Source of the DNA: Chryseobacterium angstadtii
Lineage (GTDB): Bacteria > Bacteroidota > Bacteroidia > Flavobacteriales > Weeksellaceae
Reading direction: 5' to 3'
Assembly (NCBI RefSeq): GCF_001045465.1
Contig: NZ_LFND01000008.1
Location: forward strand, 1 to 64,000
DNA length: 64,000 nt
Part shown: piece by piece, positions 44,223 to 51,779 of the stretch
Numbering within the stretch: the first letter of the stretch is position 1
Layout of the letters: each line of letters begins with the position of its first letter
The notes under the pieces: model-generated
What the model saw: the letters and a program-made list of their open reading frames with translations, nothing else
The model's database searches: none
What the model was told of the DNA's origin: nothing
Made by a program: the position numbers and the translations under genes

Positions 44223-44999
44223 ATGAAAAAATTTATTTATATATTCTGTATGGCTGCTTTTTTATTAAGCATGTCTGTAAAATCACAAGTTGGTATCAAT
44301 ACTAACACACCTAATGCAAGCAGTGTTCTGCAAATTAATGCTTCGGATAAAGGGGTTCTTTTCCCACAGTATGACCTTACCGTATTGAACAGTACTTCTA
44401 CTCCTATCGCTAATCCGGCAGACGGATTGATGATCTTTAATAAAGGAGGAGTCTCTATTTATCCGAGAGGGTATTATGTATGGATCAGAAATCAGTGGCA
44501 GAGGGTAATTCTTGCAGGTTCTGAACCTCAGACCATGTCCCTGCTTATCAGTCCTTCGGCATTAATTCCGGCTAACAGTACCAATAATACGCTTACAGGA
44601 TTCGCGGTAGCCGCCAATAAAATTACAGGCGCCTCGCTGGGCTCTGATACTTCTACTATCACGCTGCCTGCCGGAACCTATATCGTGCGGTATTCTGTAG
44701 ATACGAGTAATGCGGGAAATAATTCAGGTCCTGCCAATACACAGTACTTATCCCAGAACTTCACCTGTACGCGTTCTTATCTGATCAATTCCATAACCAG
44801 TACAACCATCACGGAAGTCAACAGAATGTGCCAGCTGTCCAGTTCTTTTACTTTTTTCCAGGGAACTTATTTTTTAGTACTGGCTGTTCCCACAACGATA
44901 AGACAGAAGTTTGAATTTGATACGGGCAACGGATTTACGGCCAGTAATCTGAATGTAAGGTCTTCCTTTACCCTTGTGATTACGAAAATGAGTCAATAA
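44223..44999 (+). CDS. Secreted protein, 'GINTxTP' family, third paralogue
   Basis: A 258-aa protein from the ATG at 44223, which starts a clear signal peptide (MKKFIYIFCMAAFLLSMSVKSQ). A longer reading frame upstream would run into the previous gene. The head repeats VGINTNTPNASSVLQI, DKGVLFPQYDLTVLNSTSTPIA and PADGLMIFNKGG with YVWIRNQWQRV. The C-terminal domain includes LPAGTYIVRYSVDTSNAG and closes with RSSFTLVITKM, consistent with a C1q/TNF-like jelly roll. This is an inference from strand patterns only. Confidence 0.65.
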   Translation: MKKFIYIFCMAAFLLSMSVKSQVGINTNTPNASSVLQINASDKGVLFPQYDLTVLNSTSTPIANPADGLMIFNKGGVSIYPRGYYVWIRNQWQRVILAGSEPQTMSLLISPSALIPANSTNNTLTGFAVAANKITGASLGSDTSTITLPAGTYIVRYSVDTSNAGNNSGPANTQYLSQNFTCTRSYLINSITSTTITEVNRMCQLSSSFTFFQGTYFLVLAVPTTIRQKFEFDTGNGFTASNLNVRSSFTLVITKMSQ

Positions 45000-45033
45000 A
45001 AAAACTTAAACCTTTTCAGATCTAAGTTTTTAT
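45000..45033 (+). terminator. Terminator after the paralogue operon
   Basis: AAAAACTTA and TAAGTTTTT pair over a 14-nt loop, directly after the last stop codon. Confidence 0.6.
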
Positions 45034-45045
45034 TATTTTTTATAC

Positions 45046-45078
45046 AACAAGGTTTTAACATGTAAAGCCTTGTTTTTT
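45046..45078. terminator. Bidirectional terminator before gpsA end
   Basis: AACAAGG pairs with CCTTGTT in a stem that continues over TTTTAACATGTAAAG and is followed by a T tract. It serves convergent transcription from both sides. Confidence 0.65.
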
Positions 45079-46119
45079 TTAATTCAGCTTTGCCGTTAAT
45101 TTTTTAAACTGTTTCTCTGCATTTTTTCCTTCATAAAGAATAGCGTAGACCGTATCGATGATGGGAAGTTTAAGTTGCTTTTGCTTAGCCGTTTTGTAGA
45201 TAGAATCTGCGGCATAATATCCTTCCGCCACCATGTTCATAGACTGGATCGCAGATTTTACGGTATAGCCTTTCCCGATAAGGTTTCCTAAGCTCCGGTT
45301 TCTTGAGAAAAGAGAGTAAGCCGTCACCAGAAGGTCACCCAGATAAGCACTTTCATTTACATCTCTCGGTGCTTCATATACGGCTTCAAGGAAGGTCTCC
45401 ATTTCGCGGATCGCATTGGAAACAAAAACGGCCGTGAAGTTGTCACCATATCCAAGCCCGCTGGCAATCCCTGCACCAATCGCGAAAATGTTTTTAAGAA
45501 TGGCACTGTACTCATTTCCTAAAATATCTTTGCTGGAATGTACTTTGATAAAATCTGAACTGAAAATTTCTTCCAGTTTTTCAGAGGTTTCGTCTTCCAC
45601 TGTGGCAATTGTAAGATAGGAAAGTCTTTCCATCGCTACTTCTTCGGCATGACAAGGCCCTGCAATAACTGCCTGATTTCTGAAGCCAATTTTAAATTCG
45701 TCTCTAAGATAATGAGCTACCACATCATTCACTTTAGGAATAATTCCCTTAATTGCAGAAACAAATATTTTATCTCCGTATTCGCAGGTCATTTTATCCA
45801 TGGTATCGGACAGATAAATGGAAGGTGTAGCCAGAACAATGACATCGCAGGCGGAAACCAGTTCATTAATATCGGTTGTCAGTTTCAGACTTTTAAGATT
45901 AAAGGTCGCTGCTGTAAGGTAAGATGGATTGTGCCCGCGAAGCTCTATCGCTCCTTTTACAAATTCACTTCTTACACACCAGTGCACTACTTTACAGTTT
46001 TCAACCAGCATTTTTACGATAGCAGTCGCAAAACTTCCGCTCCCTACTACCCCTACAGAAATATCCTTTTTATTCTTTTTTGGATTCGAAGATTCTGAAA
46101 TTATTTTCTTTTTAGCCAT
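45079..46119 (-). CDS. gpsA: Glycerol-3-phosphate dehydrogenase [NAD(P)+]
   Basis: Reduces dihydroxyacetone phosphate to sn-glycerol-3-phosphate for phospholipid synthesis. 346 aa from the ATG at 46119. SVGVVGSGSFATAIVKML near residue 22-38 is the NAD loop, with DVIVLATPS and SAIKGIIP. AGPCHAEEVAMERLSYLTIA replaces the classical GPSxAxE motif. Catalytic Lys is in NEYSAILKNIFAIGAGIASGL. A longer frame to 46191 would start upstream of the -7 promoter element at 46137-46144, so it is rejected. The Lys-rich N-terminal tail (residues 2-18) is unusual for the family. Confidence 0.93.
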   Translation of the reverse strand: MAKKKIISESSNPKKNKKDISVGVVGSGSFATAIVKMLVENCKVVHWCVRSEFVKGAIELRGHNPSYLTAATFNLKSLKLTTDINELVSACDVIVLATPSIYLSDTMDKMTCEYGDKIFVSAIKGIIPKVNDVVAHYLRDEFKIGFRNQAVIAGPCHAEEVAMERLSYLTIATVEDETSEKLEEIFSSDFIKVHSSKDILGNEYSAILKNIFAIGAGIASGLGYGDNFTAVFVSNAIREMETFLEAVYEAPRDVNESAYLGDLLVTAYSLFSRNRSLGNLIGKGYTVKSAIQSMNMVAEGYYAADSIYKTAKQKQLKLPIIDTVYAILYEGKNAEKQFKKLTAKLN

Positions 46120-46136
46120 AATTGGAATGTGAACTG

Positions 46137-46144
46137 CAAATATA
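46137..46144 (-). promoter_or_regulatory. -7 element for gpsA
   Basis: TATATTTG on the minus strand, an exact TAnnTTTG match 17 bp before the chosen ATG. The -33 box is weak. Confidence 0.45.
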
Positions 46145-46275
46145 TTAAAACAAAGACGGAACAGAGACTCCGGGGCTATGATTAAACCCACTTTCTGAAA
46201 AAATTAACACATGAACACAATTAAATATCTAATTAGACGTTAAATACAGAAATAAGTAAGTTTTATTTAAAAATA

Positions 46276-46305
46276 TTCGTCAAAGCTTATTTTTAATTAA
46301 ATTTG
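46276..46305 (+). promoter_or_regulatory. Promoter of the M23 peptidase gene
   Basis: TTCG (46276-46279), 18 nt, then TAAATTTG (46298-46305). The -7 box is exact and the -33 box differs by one base from TTTG. The ATG follows 40 bp later. Confidence 0.5.
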
Positions 46306-46345
46306 CAGGCTTGAAACCGTTTTGTAATATACTAAGAAAAGAAAT

Positions 46346-47377
46346 ATGAAGAAATTTCTAAACAGCAAGAAGAACGTAAATATTCTCCTGGGAGGACTTT
46401 TGCTAGTAGTTTTTGCCCAAGCTGTCTTAATCGCCAGATTATTTTCTGAAAAGGACGACAAGTTGTACGAAGTAAACCTTGTGAAAATAAACACCGAAAA
46501 AGACAGTGTAGATTATTTAAAAATGAAAACAGATCTTACTTTGGTGGATCAGAGTGTAGCTCAGCTTAATTCATTCCTGAGATCCAAAGACATCACCAAC
46601 GAAAAGCTGATGATCCTCAGCAAAGACAGTATCTCCAATTCTATTTATCTCGCCAAACAAGCCAACCGCTACAGCCAGTACCTGATGAATCTTCAGAAAA
46701 AACTGATGGAAGTTCCTCTGGGAATGCCTACCGACGGCTATATCTCCTCTAATTTTGGCATCAGAAAAAATCCAATTCCTTTTAAAACCGTATTTGCTTC
46801 TGTAAAACCAAGTGCCGCCGCAGAATCTAAACCAGTCGCTGCCGCCGCCCCAAAACCCGAAGTAAAGGCTGAGCCTGTTGAAAAGATCATTGAATTGACA
46901 GACAGCTACGGAAATAAAAGAGAGGTTAAAGTAATGGTAACTCCTAAAGCTGCTCCGGCCGCTCCGGCACCCTCTCCTGCTGCCACTTCAACGAAGTCTG
47001 TTGCTGGCAATACAGCTACTAAAGTACCTATGGAAAAGAACAATCCGCCTGCTGAAGCTGACCAGATGCAGTTTCATAAAGGGCTGGACATTGCTGTAGC
47101 CTATGGTTCCGATGTGAGAGCTGCTGCTGCAGGAACTGTAATATTCTCCGGCCAGAAAGGAGGTTATGGAAACTGTGTCATCGTTTCTCACGGAAACGGA
47201 CTTGCTACACTTTACGGACATTTATCTCAATTGGTTTCTAAAGTGAATGATAAGGTAAAAGTAGGGCAGGTTATTGCCAAGTCCGGAAATTCCGGGCGTT
47301 CTACAGGGCCGCATCTGCATTACGAAGTACACAAAAACAATACTCCGGTGAACCCGAAACTGTTTATGAATTTATAA
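46346..47377 (+). CDS. Membrane-anchored M23 metallopeptidase with interrupted LytM domain
   Basis: A 343-aa protein with a cytosolic basic tail, one transmembrane helix (about 13-30), a helical segment (35-120) and a peptidoglycan DD-endopeptidase (M23) domain. The domain begins at PTDGYISSNFGIRKNPIP (128-144). It is then interrupted by about 95 residues rich in Ala, Pro and Lys (150-242) and resumes at FHKGLDIA, with Zn ligands His244 and Asp248. The rest, with SHGNG, YGHLS and the ligand GPHLHYE (His323/His325), is complete. It would cut or remodel peptidoglycan cross-links. A terminator follows immediately. Confidence 0.9.
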   Translation: MKKFLNSKKNVNILLGGLLLVVFAQAVLIARLFSEKDDKLYEVNLVKINTEKDSVDYLKMKTDLTLVDQSVAQLNSFLRSKDITNEKLMILSKDSISNSIYLAKQANRYSQYLMNLQKKLMEVPLGMPTDGYISSNFGIRKNPIPFKTVFASVKPSAAAESKPVAAAAPKPEVKAEPVEKIIELTDSYGNKREVKVMVTPKAAPAAPAPSPAATSTKSVAGNTATKVPMEKNNPPAEADQMQFHKGLDIAVAYGSDVRAAAAGTVIFSGQKGGYGNCVIVSHGNGLATLYGHLSQLVSKVNDKVKVGQVIAKSGNSGRSTGPHLHYEVHKNNTPVNPKLFMNL

Positions 47378-47380
47378 TAC

Positions 47381-47413
47381 AAAATGGCTGTCTATCTGAG
47401 ACGGCCATTTTTT
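47381..47413 (+). terminator. Intrinsic terminator after the M23 gene
   Basis: AAAATGGCTGTC and GACGGCCATTTT pair (one mismatch) around a 7-nt loop, followed by TT. Confidence 0.85.
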
Positions 47414-47462
47414 ATGTAAGAATATCTATGTATTCTTAGAAAACTGCGGGAAACGAAAAACA

Positions 47463-47667
47463 TCAACCACAAAAGTCACAAAAGTTTTTAACACACATGT
47501 TATTTTTTAAGTTAAATATATTAAACCTATAAAGTGCACTAAAGTTTTATGAAAATCTTTGATTTTCTGCTTATGTGATCTTATTATTTTTCAGGATGAT
47601 AAAACTTTTGAAACTAAAGTTATCTAAAGTATTTAAAACAATAAGCTTGTGTAACTTTTGTGGTTGA
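47463..47667. mobile_element. Candidate MITE-like element with terminal inverted repeats
   Basis: TCAACCACAAAAGTCACAAA (from 47463) and the reverse complement of the sequence ending at 47667 (TCAACCACAAAAGTTACACA) match at the first 14 bases. Over 27 bases there are about four differences, enclosing about 150 bp of non-coding AT-rich DNA. No transposase is present. Flanking target duplications are not evident, so this may be an old, decayed copy or a chance pairing of repeats. Confidence 0.4.
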
Positions 47668-47681
47668 AATAATTTAAGAGC

Positions 47682-47706
47682 GGGGGCTTCGAGAACCTCA
47701 GCCCCC
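47682..47706. repeat. Hairpin repeat, family A (copy 2)
   Basis: GGGGGCT and AGCCCCC enclose the 11-nt loop TCGAGAACCTC, one base different from the copy at 34751-34785. One stem base pair has changed compensatorily. Confidence 0.75.
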
Positions 47707-47760
47707 AGAAATTTTTGTCATCAATGATCTTGTTATCGGAAAATCCCCTGTATTATTAAT

Positions 47761-47793
47761 AAAAAAACTGCTATCTAATAACAGCAGTTTTTT
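47761..47793 (-). terminator. Terminator of the rrf2-NAD(P)-MBL operon
   Basis: AAAACTGCT and AGCAGTTTT arms with A/T tracts lie 3 bp from the stop of the MBL gene. Confidence 0.75.
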
Positions 47794-47795
47794 AT

Positions 47796-48971
47796 TTATT
47801 TCAGAATCTTTAGAGTTCCTTTCAGGTGAGTGAACGATCCGTTAGGTTCTGCAATATTGGTATAAATGATATTTTTGTTATAATCCTGAACATGGGTAAC
47901 ATTGGAACCCAGCTTAGGTTCATGCCAGTACACCATAAAAATATTCTTTGCGATTTCCACCGCTGTATACTGCACTGTGTCTGTATTTCCTTTTACATTT
48001 CCGGAAATTCCGGTGAAAGACATCTCTTTATTGTCTTTGAAATTCAGAAGGAATTTAAATGTTCCGAAATCAACTTCCACTTTATTTCCGATAGCCAGAT
48101 AAGATGATTTCAGATCCCAGTTCATTTCTCCAAAGAAAACTTTAGCTCCCATTTCCAGTTCATTTTTTCCGGGAAGATCAGGATATTTTTTCACCATAAA
48201 ATCTACTACAGCGGAAGATGTTTTATTGTCGGTAACCGCTTTTTTATAGTTTTCCAGATAGTTTTTAACGAAATCAAGAGACTGAGGCGATAACGTCTGC
48301 CTTGCAAAATGCGAAGGAACTACCTGCTCCGGATGTAAAGCTTTCATTGCATCAATCTGCCCGATCCATTGATCAATTGCTTTTACATTCTGTGTATCTG
48401 CCATCCAGATATGAGAATCCACGGAAACGGAAATACCGCCTGCCACAGTTTTCAGAGAAGGGATCCATACAAAACTGTGAGCAGGATCTTCAGCATTCTG
48501 CTTAATTTCAATTTTGTTACCTTCAAGATCAGGAATTACGGATACCGCTTCCGGAATAATAATCTCTGAAGGCGCATCTTCTTTCAGCTGAGGCTTCCAT
48601 ACCGCCATTTTATCGTCTTTGGAGGCCGAAATAAGATAAGCTGTCTGCGCCGTTGAAATAATTTTTGCCTGAGGAAATGCTTTTCTGATCACATCCAGCC
48701 CGAAATAAAAATCAGGATCGCTGTGGGAAATAAAAACGGTTTTCAGATTTTTTCCTGTTGCTTTGATCTCTTTTACCAGCTGTTCTGCATATTGTTTCTG
48801 GAACTACGCATCAATAAGAATCGCGTCTTTATCTCCATAAATAATGGTAGAAGTAATGGGAAAAATAGCTTTTGGACCCGGGTTGTAGACTTTAATTTTT
48901 AAGTTTCCTGCGAACAGGATACTCACCAACCCAAGCAACATCATCAGGGATAATAATTTCTTTTTTAACAT
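47796..48971 (-). pseudogene. MBL-fold metallo-hydrolase interrupted by one amber codon
   Basis: A continuous frame of 391 codons from the ATG at 48971 is broken once, by TAG at 48804-48806. Before it come a signal peptide (LLSLMMLLGLVSILFAG) and STIIYGDKDAILIDA. After it FQKQYAEQLVKEIKATGK runs on in the same frame to the metal motif SHSDPDFYFGLDVI. Everything downstream to residue 391 (including ISVSVDSHIW and VVPSHFA) is intact. The codon is probably a CAG (Gln) to TAG change. An internal Met (48692) could give a 298-aa product, but without signal peptide or metal motif. It is third in an operon behind an NAD(P)-binding gene. Confidence 0.85.
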
Positions 48972-48989
48972 TTTTTCTTTTTTAGTGAA

Positions 48990-49643
48990 TTAGTAAGCGG
49001 CTGTAAAGCGTTCGCGGATATGGTTATTCTGTTCCAGTTCGTCTACCAGTACAGCGGCTACATCTTCTACAGAAAGGCGGCTTCTTCCGTTTTCGTCAAA
49101 AACAGGAGTTTCCAGGGAAGTTCTGTATTTCCCGGTTCTTTCTCCTACATTGGCCTGATTCATTTCGATGGCAGGGCTGAAGAAAGTCCAGTCAAGGGTT
49201 TTGTTTTCTTTAATTTTGTTTAAATAATCTCTTGCTGCCGTTGCTCCCGGCTTATACGCTTCAGGGAAATCCGGAGTATCCACAATCTGTACGTTGTCCG
49301 GAGTATAAAGACTTCCAGCCCCTCCTACTACGATCAGTCTTTTCACCCCTGACTGTTCTACTGCTTTTTCAATATTAATGGAACCGTTCAGGAAATCATT
49401 ATAAAGATTAGGATTCGTCCATCCCGCATTGAAGGCACTGATTACGGCATCACTTCCTTTCAGAGCCGCTGCCAGCTCGTCTGTATTGTTTACATCAACG
49501 CTTTTTGCCGTGATATTTTCTTTTGATTCCACTTTAGAAGCATCTCTTACCAAAGCTTCTACCGCATAACCTCTTTGTGCCAATTCGTTTACTACCTGTG
49601 TTCCTACAAAACCGGTTGCACCGATTACTGATACTTTTTTCAT
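48990..49643 (-). CDS. NAD(P)H-binding SDR-like protein
   Basis: A 217-aa atypical SDR with the Rossmann loop VSVIGATGFVGTQVVNELAQRG at the N terminus. SDAVISAFNAGW and LIVVGGAGSLYTPD follow, and the end reads RLSVEDVAAVLVDELE. The TGxxGxxG pattern and lack of a YxxxK motif place it with NmrA/YwnB-like proteins. It may sense the NAD(P)H state or reduce quinones. The Rrf2 gene lies just upstream, and a TGTAA-N9-TTACA palindrome sits in its promoter region. The same pairing (Rrf2 regulator plus NAD(P)-binding protein) is known from Bacillus ywnA/ywnB. Confidence 0.88.
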   Translation of the reverse strand: MKKVSVIGATGFVGTQVVNELAQRGYAVEALVRDASKVESKENITAKSVDVNNTDELAAALKGSDAVISAFNAGWTNPNLYNDFLNGSINIEKAVEQSGVKRLIVVGGAGSLYTPDNVQIVDTPDFPEAYKPGATAARDYLNKIKENKTLDWTFFSPAIEMNQANVGERTGKYRTSLETPVFDENGRSRLSVEDVAAVLVDELEQNNHIRERFTAAY

Positions 49644-49666
49644 AATATTTTATTTTAAAATTAAAT

Positions 49667-49685
49667 TGTAATAAATTTTGTTACA
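49667..49685. promoter_or_regulatory. Putative Rrf2 operator, site 1
   Basis: TGTAATAAATTTTGTTACA is a TGTAA-N9-TTACA palindrome, 24 bp upstream of the NAD(P)-binding gene and in the rrf2-NAD(P) gap. The same arms and spacing recur at site 2. Confidence 0.65.
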
Positions 49686-49703
49686 CTTATAGATAAAAAA
49701 ATT

Positions 49704-50114
49704 TTATCCAAACTGATCGCTGAATTCCTGTAATGATTTAACACCTAAAAACTGAATTACCAGCTGATCTGTTTCTTCAAATAATGTATTTAAATGAACA
49801 TTCACCTCTTTTCCAACGCTACATGCCGGATTGGGATTCAAATTTTTCTTCCCTAAAACATCGGTATTCTTAACGGATCTGTAAATTTCCGAAATACTGA
49901 TCTGATCTGCATTTTTTGAAAGCTGTGTTCCACCCTCTTTTCCCTGTCTGCTTACAATAAGACCAGCTTCTCTCAATACGCTTAATTCTTTCCGGACAAT
50001 TACAGGATTTACATTGATGCTACCCGCAATCCATTCAGAAGTGAGCCACTCCTGAGGACTTTTCGCCAATAAGGTCATAATATGTATTGCCGTAGCAAAT
50101 CTTGTATTGTTCAT
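49704..50114 (-). CDS. Rrf2-family transcriptional regulator
   Basis: A 136-aa winged-helix repressor. FATAIHIMTLLAKSPQEWLTSEWIAGSINVN (split around residues 6-36) and PVIVRKELSVLREAGLIVSRQGKEGG form the HTH and wing. The dimerisation helix follows at the end. A single Cys lies in NPACSVGKEV at about residue 97; the three-Cys Fe-S cluster of IscR is absent. It therefore resembles thiol- or disulfide-sensing Rrf2 members of the YwnA type. It most likely represses itself and the two genes downstream through the palindromes at 49667 and 50150. Confidence 0.9.
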   Translation of the reverse strand: MNNTRFATAIHIMTLLAKSPQEWLTSEWIAGSINVNPVIVRKELSVLREAGLIVSRQGKEGGTQLSKNADQISISEIYRSVKNTDVLGKKNLNPNPACSVGKEVNVHLNTLFEETDQLVIQFLGVKSLQEFSDQFG

Positions 50115-50127
50115 TATAATTACACTG

Positions 50128-50157
50128 CAAAGATAAATTAATTTTTTAATGTAACAA
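50128..50157 (-). promoter_or_regulatory. Promoter of rrf2
   Basis: On the minus strand TTG (plus 50155-50157), 19 nt, then TATCTTTG (plus 50128-50135) is a perfect -33/-7 pair. The -33 box lies inside the operator palindrome of site 2. Confidence 0.7.
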
Positions 50158-50168
50158 TTTTTATTACA
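50150..50168. promoter_or_regulatory. Putative Rrf2 operator, site 2
   Basis: TGTAACAATTTTTATTACA, the same TGTAA-N9-TTACA as site 1. It covers the -33 box of the rrf2 promoter, so binding would block sigma-factor contact. This is the arrangement expected of autorepression. Confidence 0.65.
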
Positions 50169-50179
50169 GTTAAATTTTC

Positions 50180-51130
50180 TTAAAGGATCAATTTATCTAA
50201 ATCCAACAGCAGATAATTGATATTCTGATTGATAGTTCGAGTCGCGGATTGCATCTGGTTGAGCATTGCGGCACGGTTATGCAGATCATCAGCTCTGTAG
50301 AAACCTCCGTCACTGAAAATCACAGACTGGTCCGCATCTGCTTTTATATCATCAAACTGGTAATGAAGCCATCGTTCCCTCATGCTACTGATGATGGAAT
50401 GCTGCTCTTTATTGGAAAACTTTTTCTCGGTGTACATATACCAGATAAACGGCGGAAAATTCGGGGATTCCAGTTTTTCTCTCCAAATGTCTCTCAAAAG
50501 ATTTCGCTGATGAATAAATTCTACCTTCTTCCCTTTCGGATTGAGTGTGGCAAGTCCGAAACCTGCTCCCAAAACCCCTCCGCTGATATCAACGGCATTG
50601 CTCCAGCCTCCATCTTTTATAATCCCGCCTGCAATGGATGCCGCAGCCCCGGTTACAATAGAAAGCAGAATCAGTTTATTATTTTTGGAGTCATTGAGAT
50701 TATCTACATAATTCCCGATCTGTGCTACTCTTTCGCCTTCACAGTCAAATTCTGCAGCTACGGCATCCAGCTCGGTAAGTGCAATCGTGATTTTACTGTT
50801 GATTTTACCTTTAAGCTGTAATACTTTCACCTGTGATGCAATAGAAGAGTCTTTTTTAAGATCTACAATTTTGTGGACTTCATCAAGATTATCAAGGGCA
50901 TTGAGAATCAAAATACTCTGATCCGAAAACATGCCCCTCAGCTCCTGATTCGCTGCCAAAATAGAATCTGAGTTGTAAGACGGAATTCTGTTGCTGTAAT
51001 TATATTTAAACGGAGCTTTACAGTAGCTGTCTTTAAGGGTAAGAATATTCTGCTTGATAGCCTGGTTCTTTTTGGAAACACACGAGGCCAGCAGGATGGA
51101 TACTGCAAAAAAGTAAAAGAGTTTTTTCAT
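50180..51130 (-). CDS. Hypothetical lipoprotein with a Gly-rich hydrophobic segment
   Basis: A 316-aa protein with lipobox LASC (Cys17). It has a helical charged part (30-145) and a Gly/Ala-rich hydrophobic stretch (ILLSIVTGAAASIAGGI, then ISGGVLGAGFGLATL, about 155-195) that could insert into a membrane. The C-terminal domain starts IHQRNLLRDIWREKLE, contains FPPFIWYMYTEKKF and ends in helical QSATRTINQNINYLLLDLDKL. I do not recognise a family. It is monocistronic, upstream of rrf2 with its own stop 12 bp from operator site 2. Confidence 0.6.
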   Translation of the reverse strand: MKKLFYFFAVSILLASCVSKKNQAIKQNILTLKDSYCKAPFKYNYSNRIPSYNSDSILAANQELRGMFSDQSILILNALDNLDEVHKIVDLKKDSSIASQVKVLQLKGKINSKITIALTELDAVAAEFDCEGERVAQIGNYVDNLNDSKNNKLILLSIVTGAAASIAGGIIKDGGWSNAVDISGGVLGAGFGLATLNPKGKKVEFIHQRNLLRDIWREKLESPNFPPFIWYMYTEKKFSNKEQHSIISSMRERWLHYQFDDIKADADQSVIFSDGGFYRADDLHNRAAMLNQMQSATRTINQNINYLLLDLDKLIL

Positions 51131-51274
51131 TCAGTTTATATTTTTGCTTTGGGTAATATTTTTGGTCATCGTAAAGGCTACAGCTTTGCAGAAAACCTTA
51201 GATTATTCGATTAAAAAAGATTCAAATCATTTTTACCCTTTGTAATTAATCCACACGAATATAGTACAAATAAA

Positions 51275-51303
51275 AAAAATTACCCGGATTCGGGTAATTT
51301 TTT
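51275..51303. terminator. Intrinsic terminator
   Basis: AAAATTACCCG and CGGGTAATTTT pair perfectly around a 4-nt loop, with A and T tracts on both sides. It ends the FKBP gene transcript. Confidence 0.88.
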
Positions 51304-51322
51304 AAGCTATTTTTAATCAGGA

Positions 51323-51757
51323 TTATTTTATACCTAACAATTCAACCTCAAAAACGAGTGTAGAGTTAGGTCCTATTTCCTTACTGATCTGCTGATCTCC
51401 ATAGGCCAAATGTGGTGGAAGAATCAATCTCCACTTGCTTCCTACAGGCATTAGCTGAAGCGCTTCAGTCCATCCTTTAATTACTTTGTTCAAAGGAAAA
51501 GATGCCGGAGTTCCTCTTTTTACTGAACTGTCGAACACTTTACCGGAAATCGTAGTTCCGTGGTAATGGCATTTCACAGTGGATTTCGGTCCCGGCTTTT
51601 CTCCGTCTCCTTCGGTAATGATTTCGTACTGCAGTCCGCTTGGCAACTGTACCACACTTTCTCTCTTACCGTATTCTTCCATATATTCCTTACCATCGTT
51701 AAGGTTCTTTTCAGCCAGTTCTTTTTTCTTTTTAAATAACATATCTGCTACTCCCAT
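51323..51757 (-). CDS. FKBP-type peptidyl-prolyl isomerase
   Basis: A 144-aa cytosolic FKBP from the ATG at 51757. A Lys/Glu helix (FKKKKELAEKNLNDGKEYMEE) precedes the FKBP domain, which has VVQLPSGLQYEIITEG, KCHYHGTTISGKVFDSSVKR, IKGWTEALQLMPVGSKWRL, LPPHLAYGDQ and NSTLVFEVELL. All hallmark aromatics (Tyr, Phe, Trp, Tyr) are present, so the enzyme should be active. A longer frame to 51889 has no signal and crosses the -7 box at 51772, so it is rejected. It resembles FklB/FkpA-type proteins. Confidence 0.92.
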   Translation of the reverse strand: MGVADMLFKKKKELAEKNLNDGKEYMEEYGKRESVVQLPSGLQYEIITEGDGEKPGPKSTVKCHYHGTTISGKVFDSSVKRGTPASFPLNKVIKGWTEALQLMPVGSKWRLILPPHLAYGDQQISKEIGPNSTLVFEVELLGIK

Positions 51758-51771
51758 GTTGATATTTTTTA

Positions 51772-51779
51772 CAAAGATA
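51772..51779 (-). promoter_or_regulatory. -7 element for the FKBP gene
   Basis: TATCTTTG on the minus strand, an exact TAnnTTTG match 14 bp before the ATG. Confidence 0.5.
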
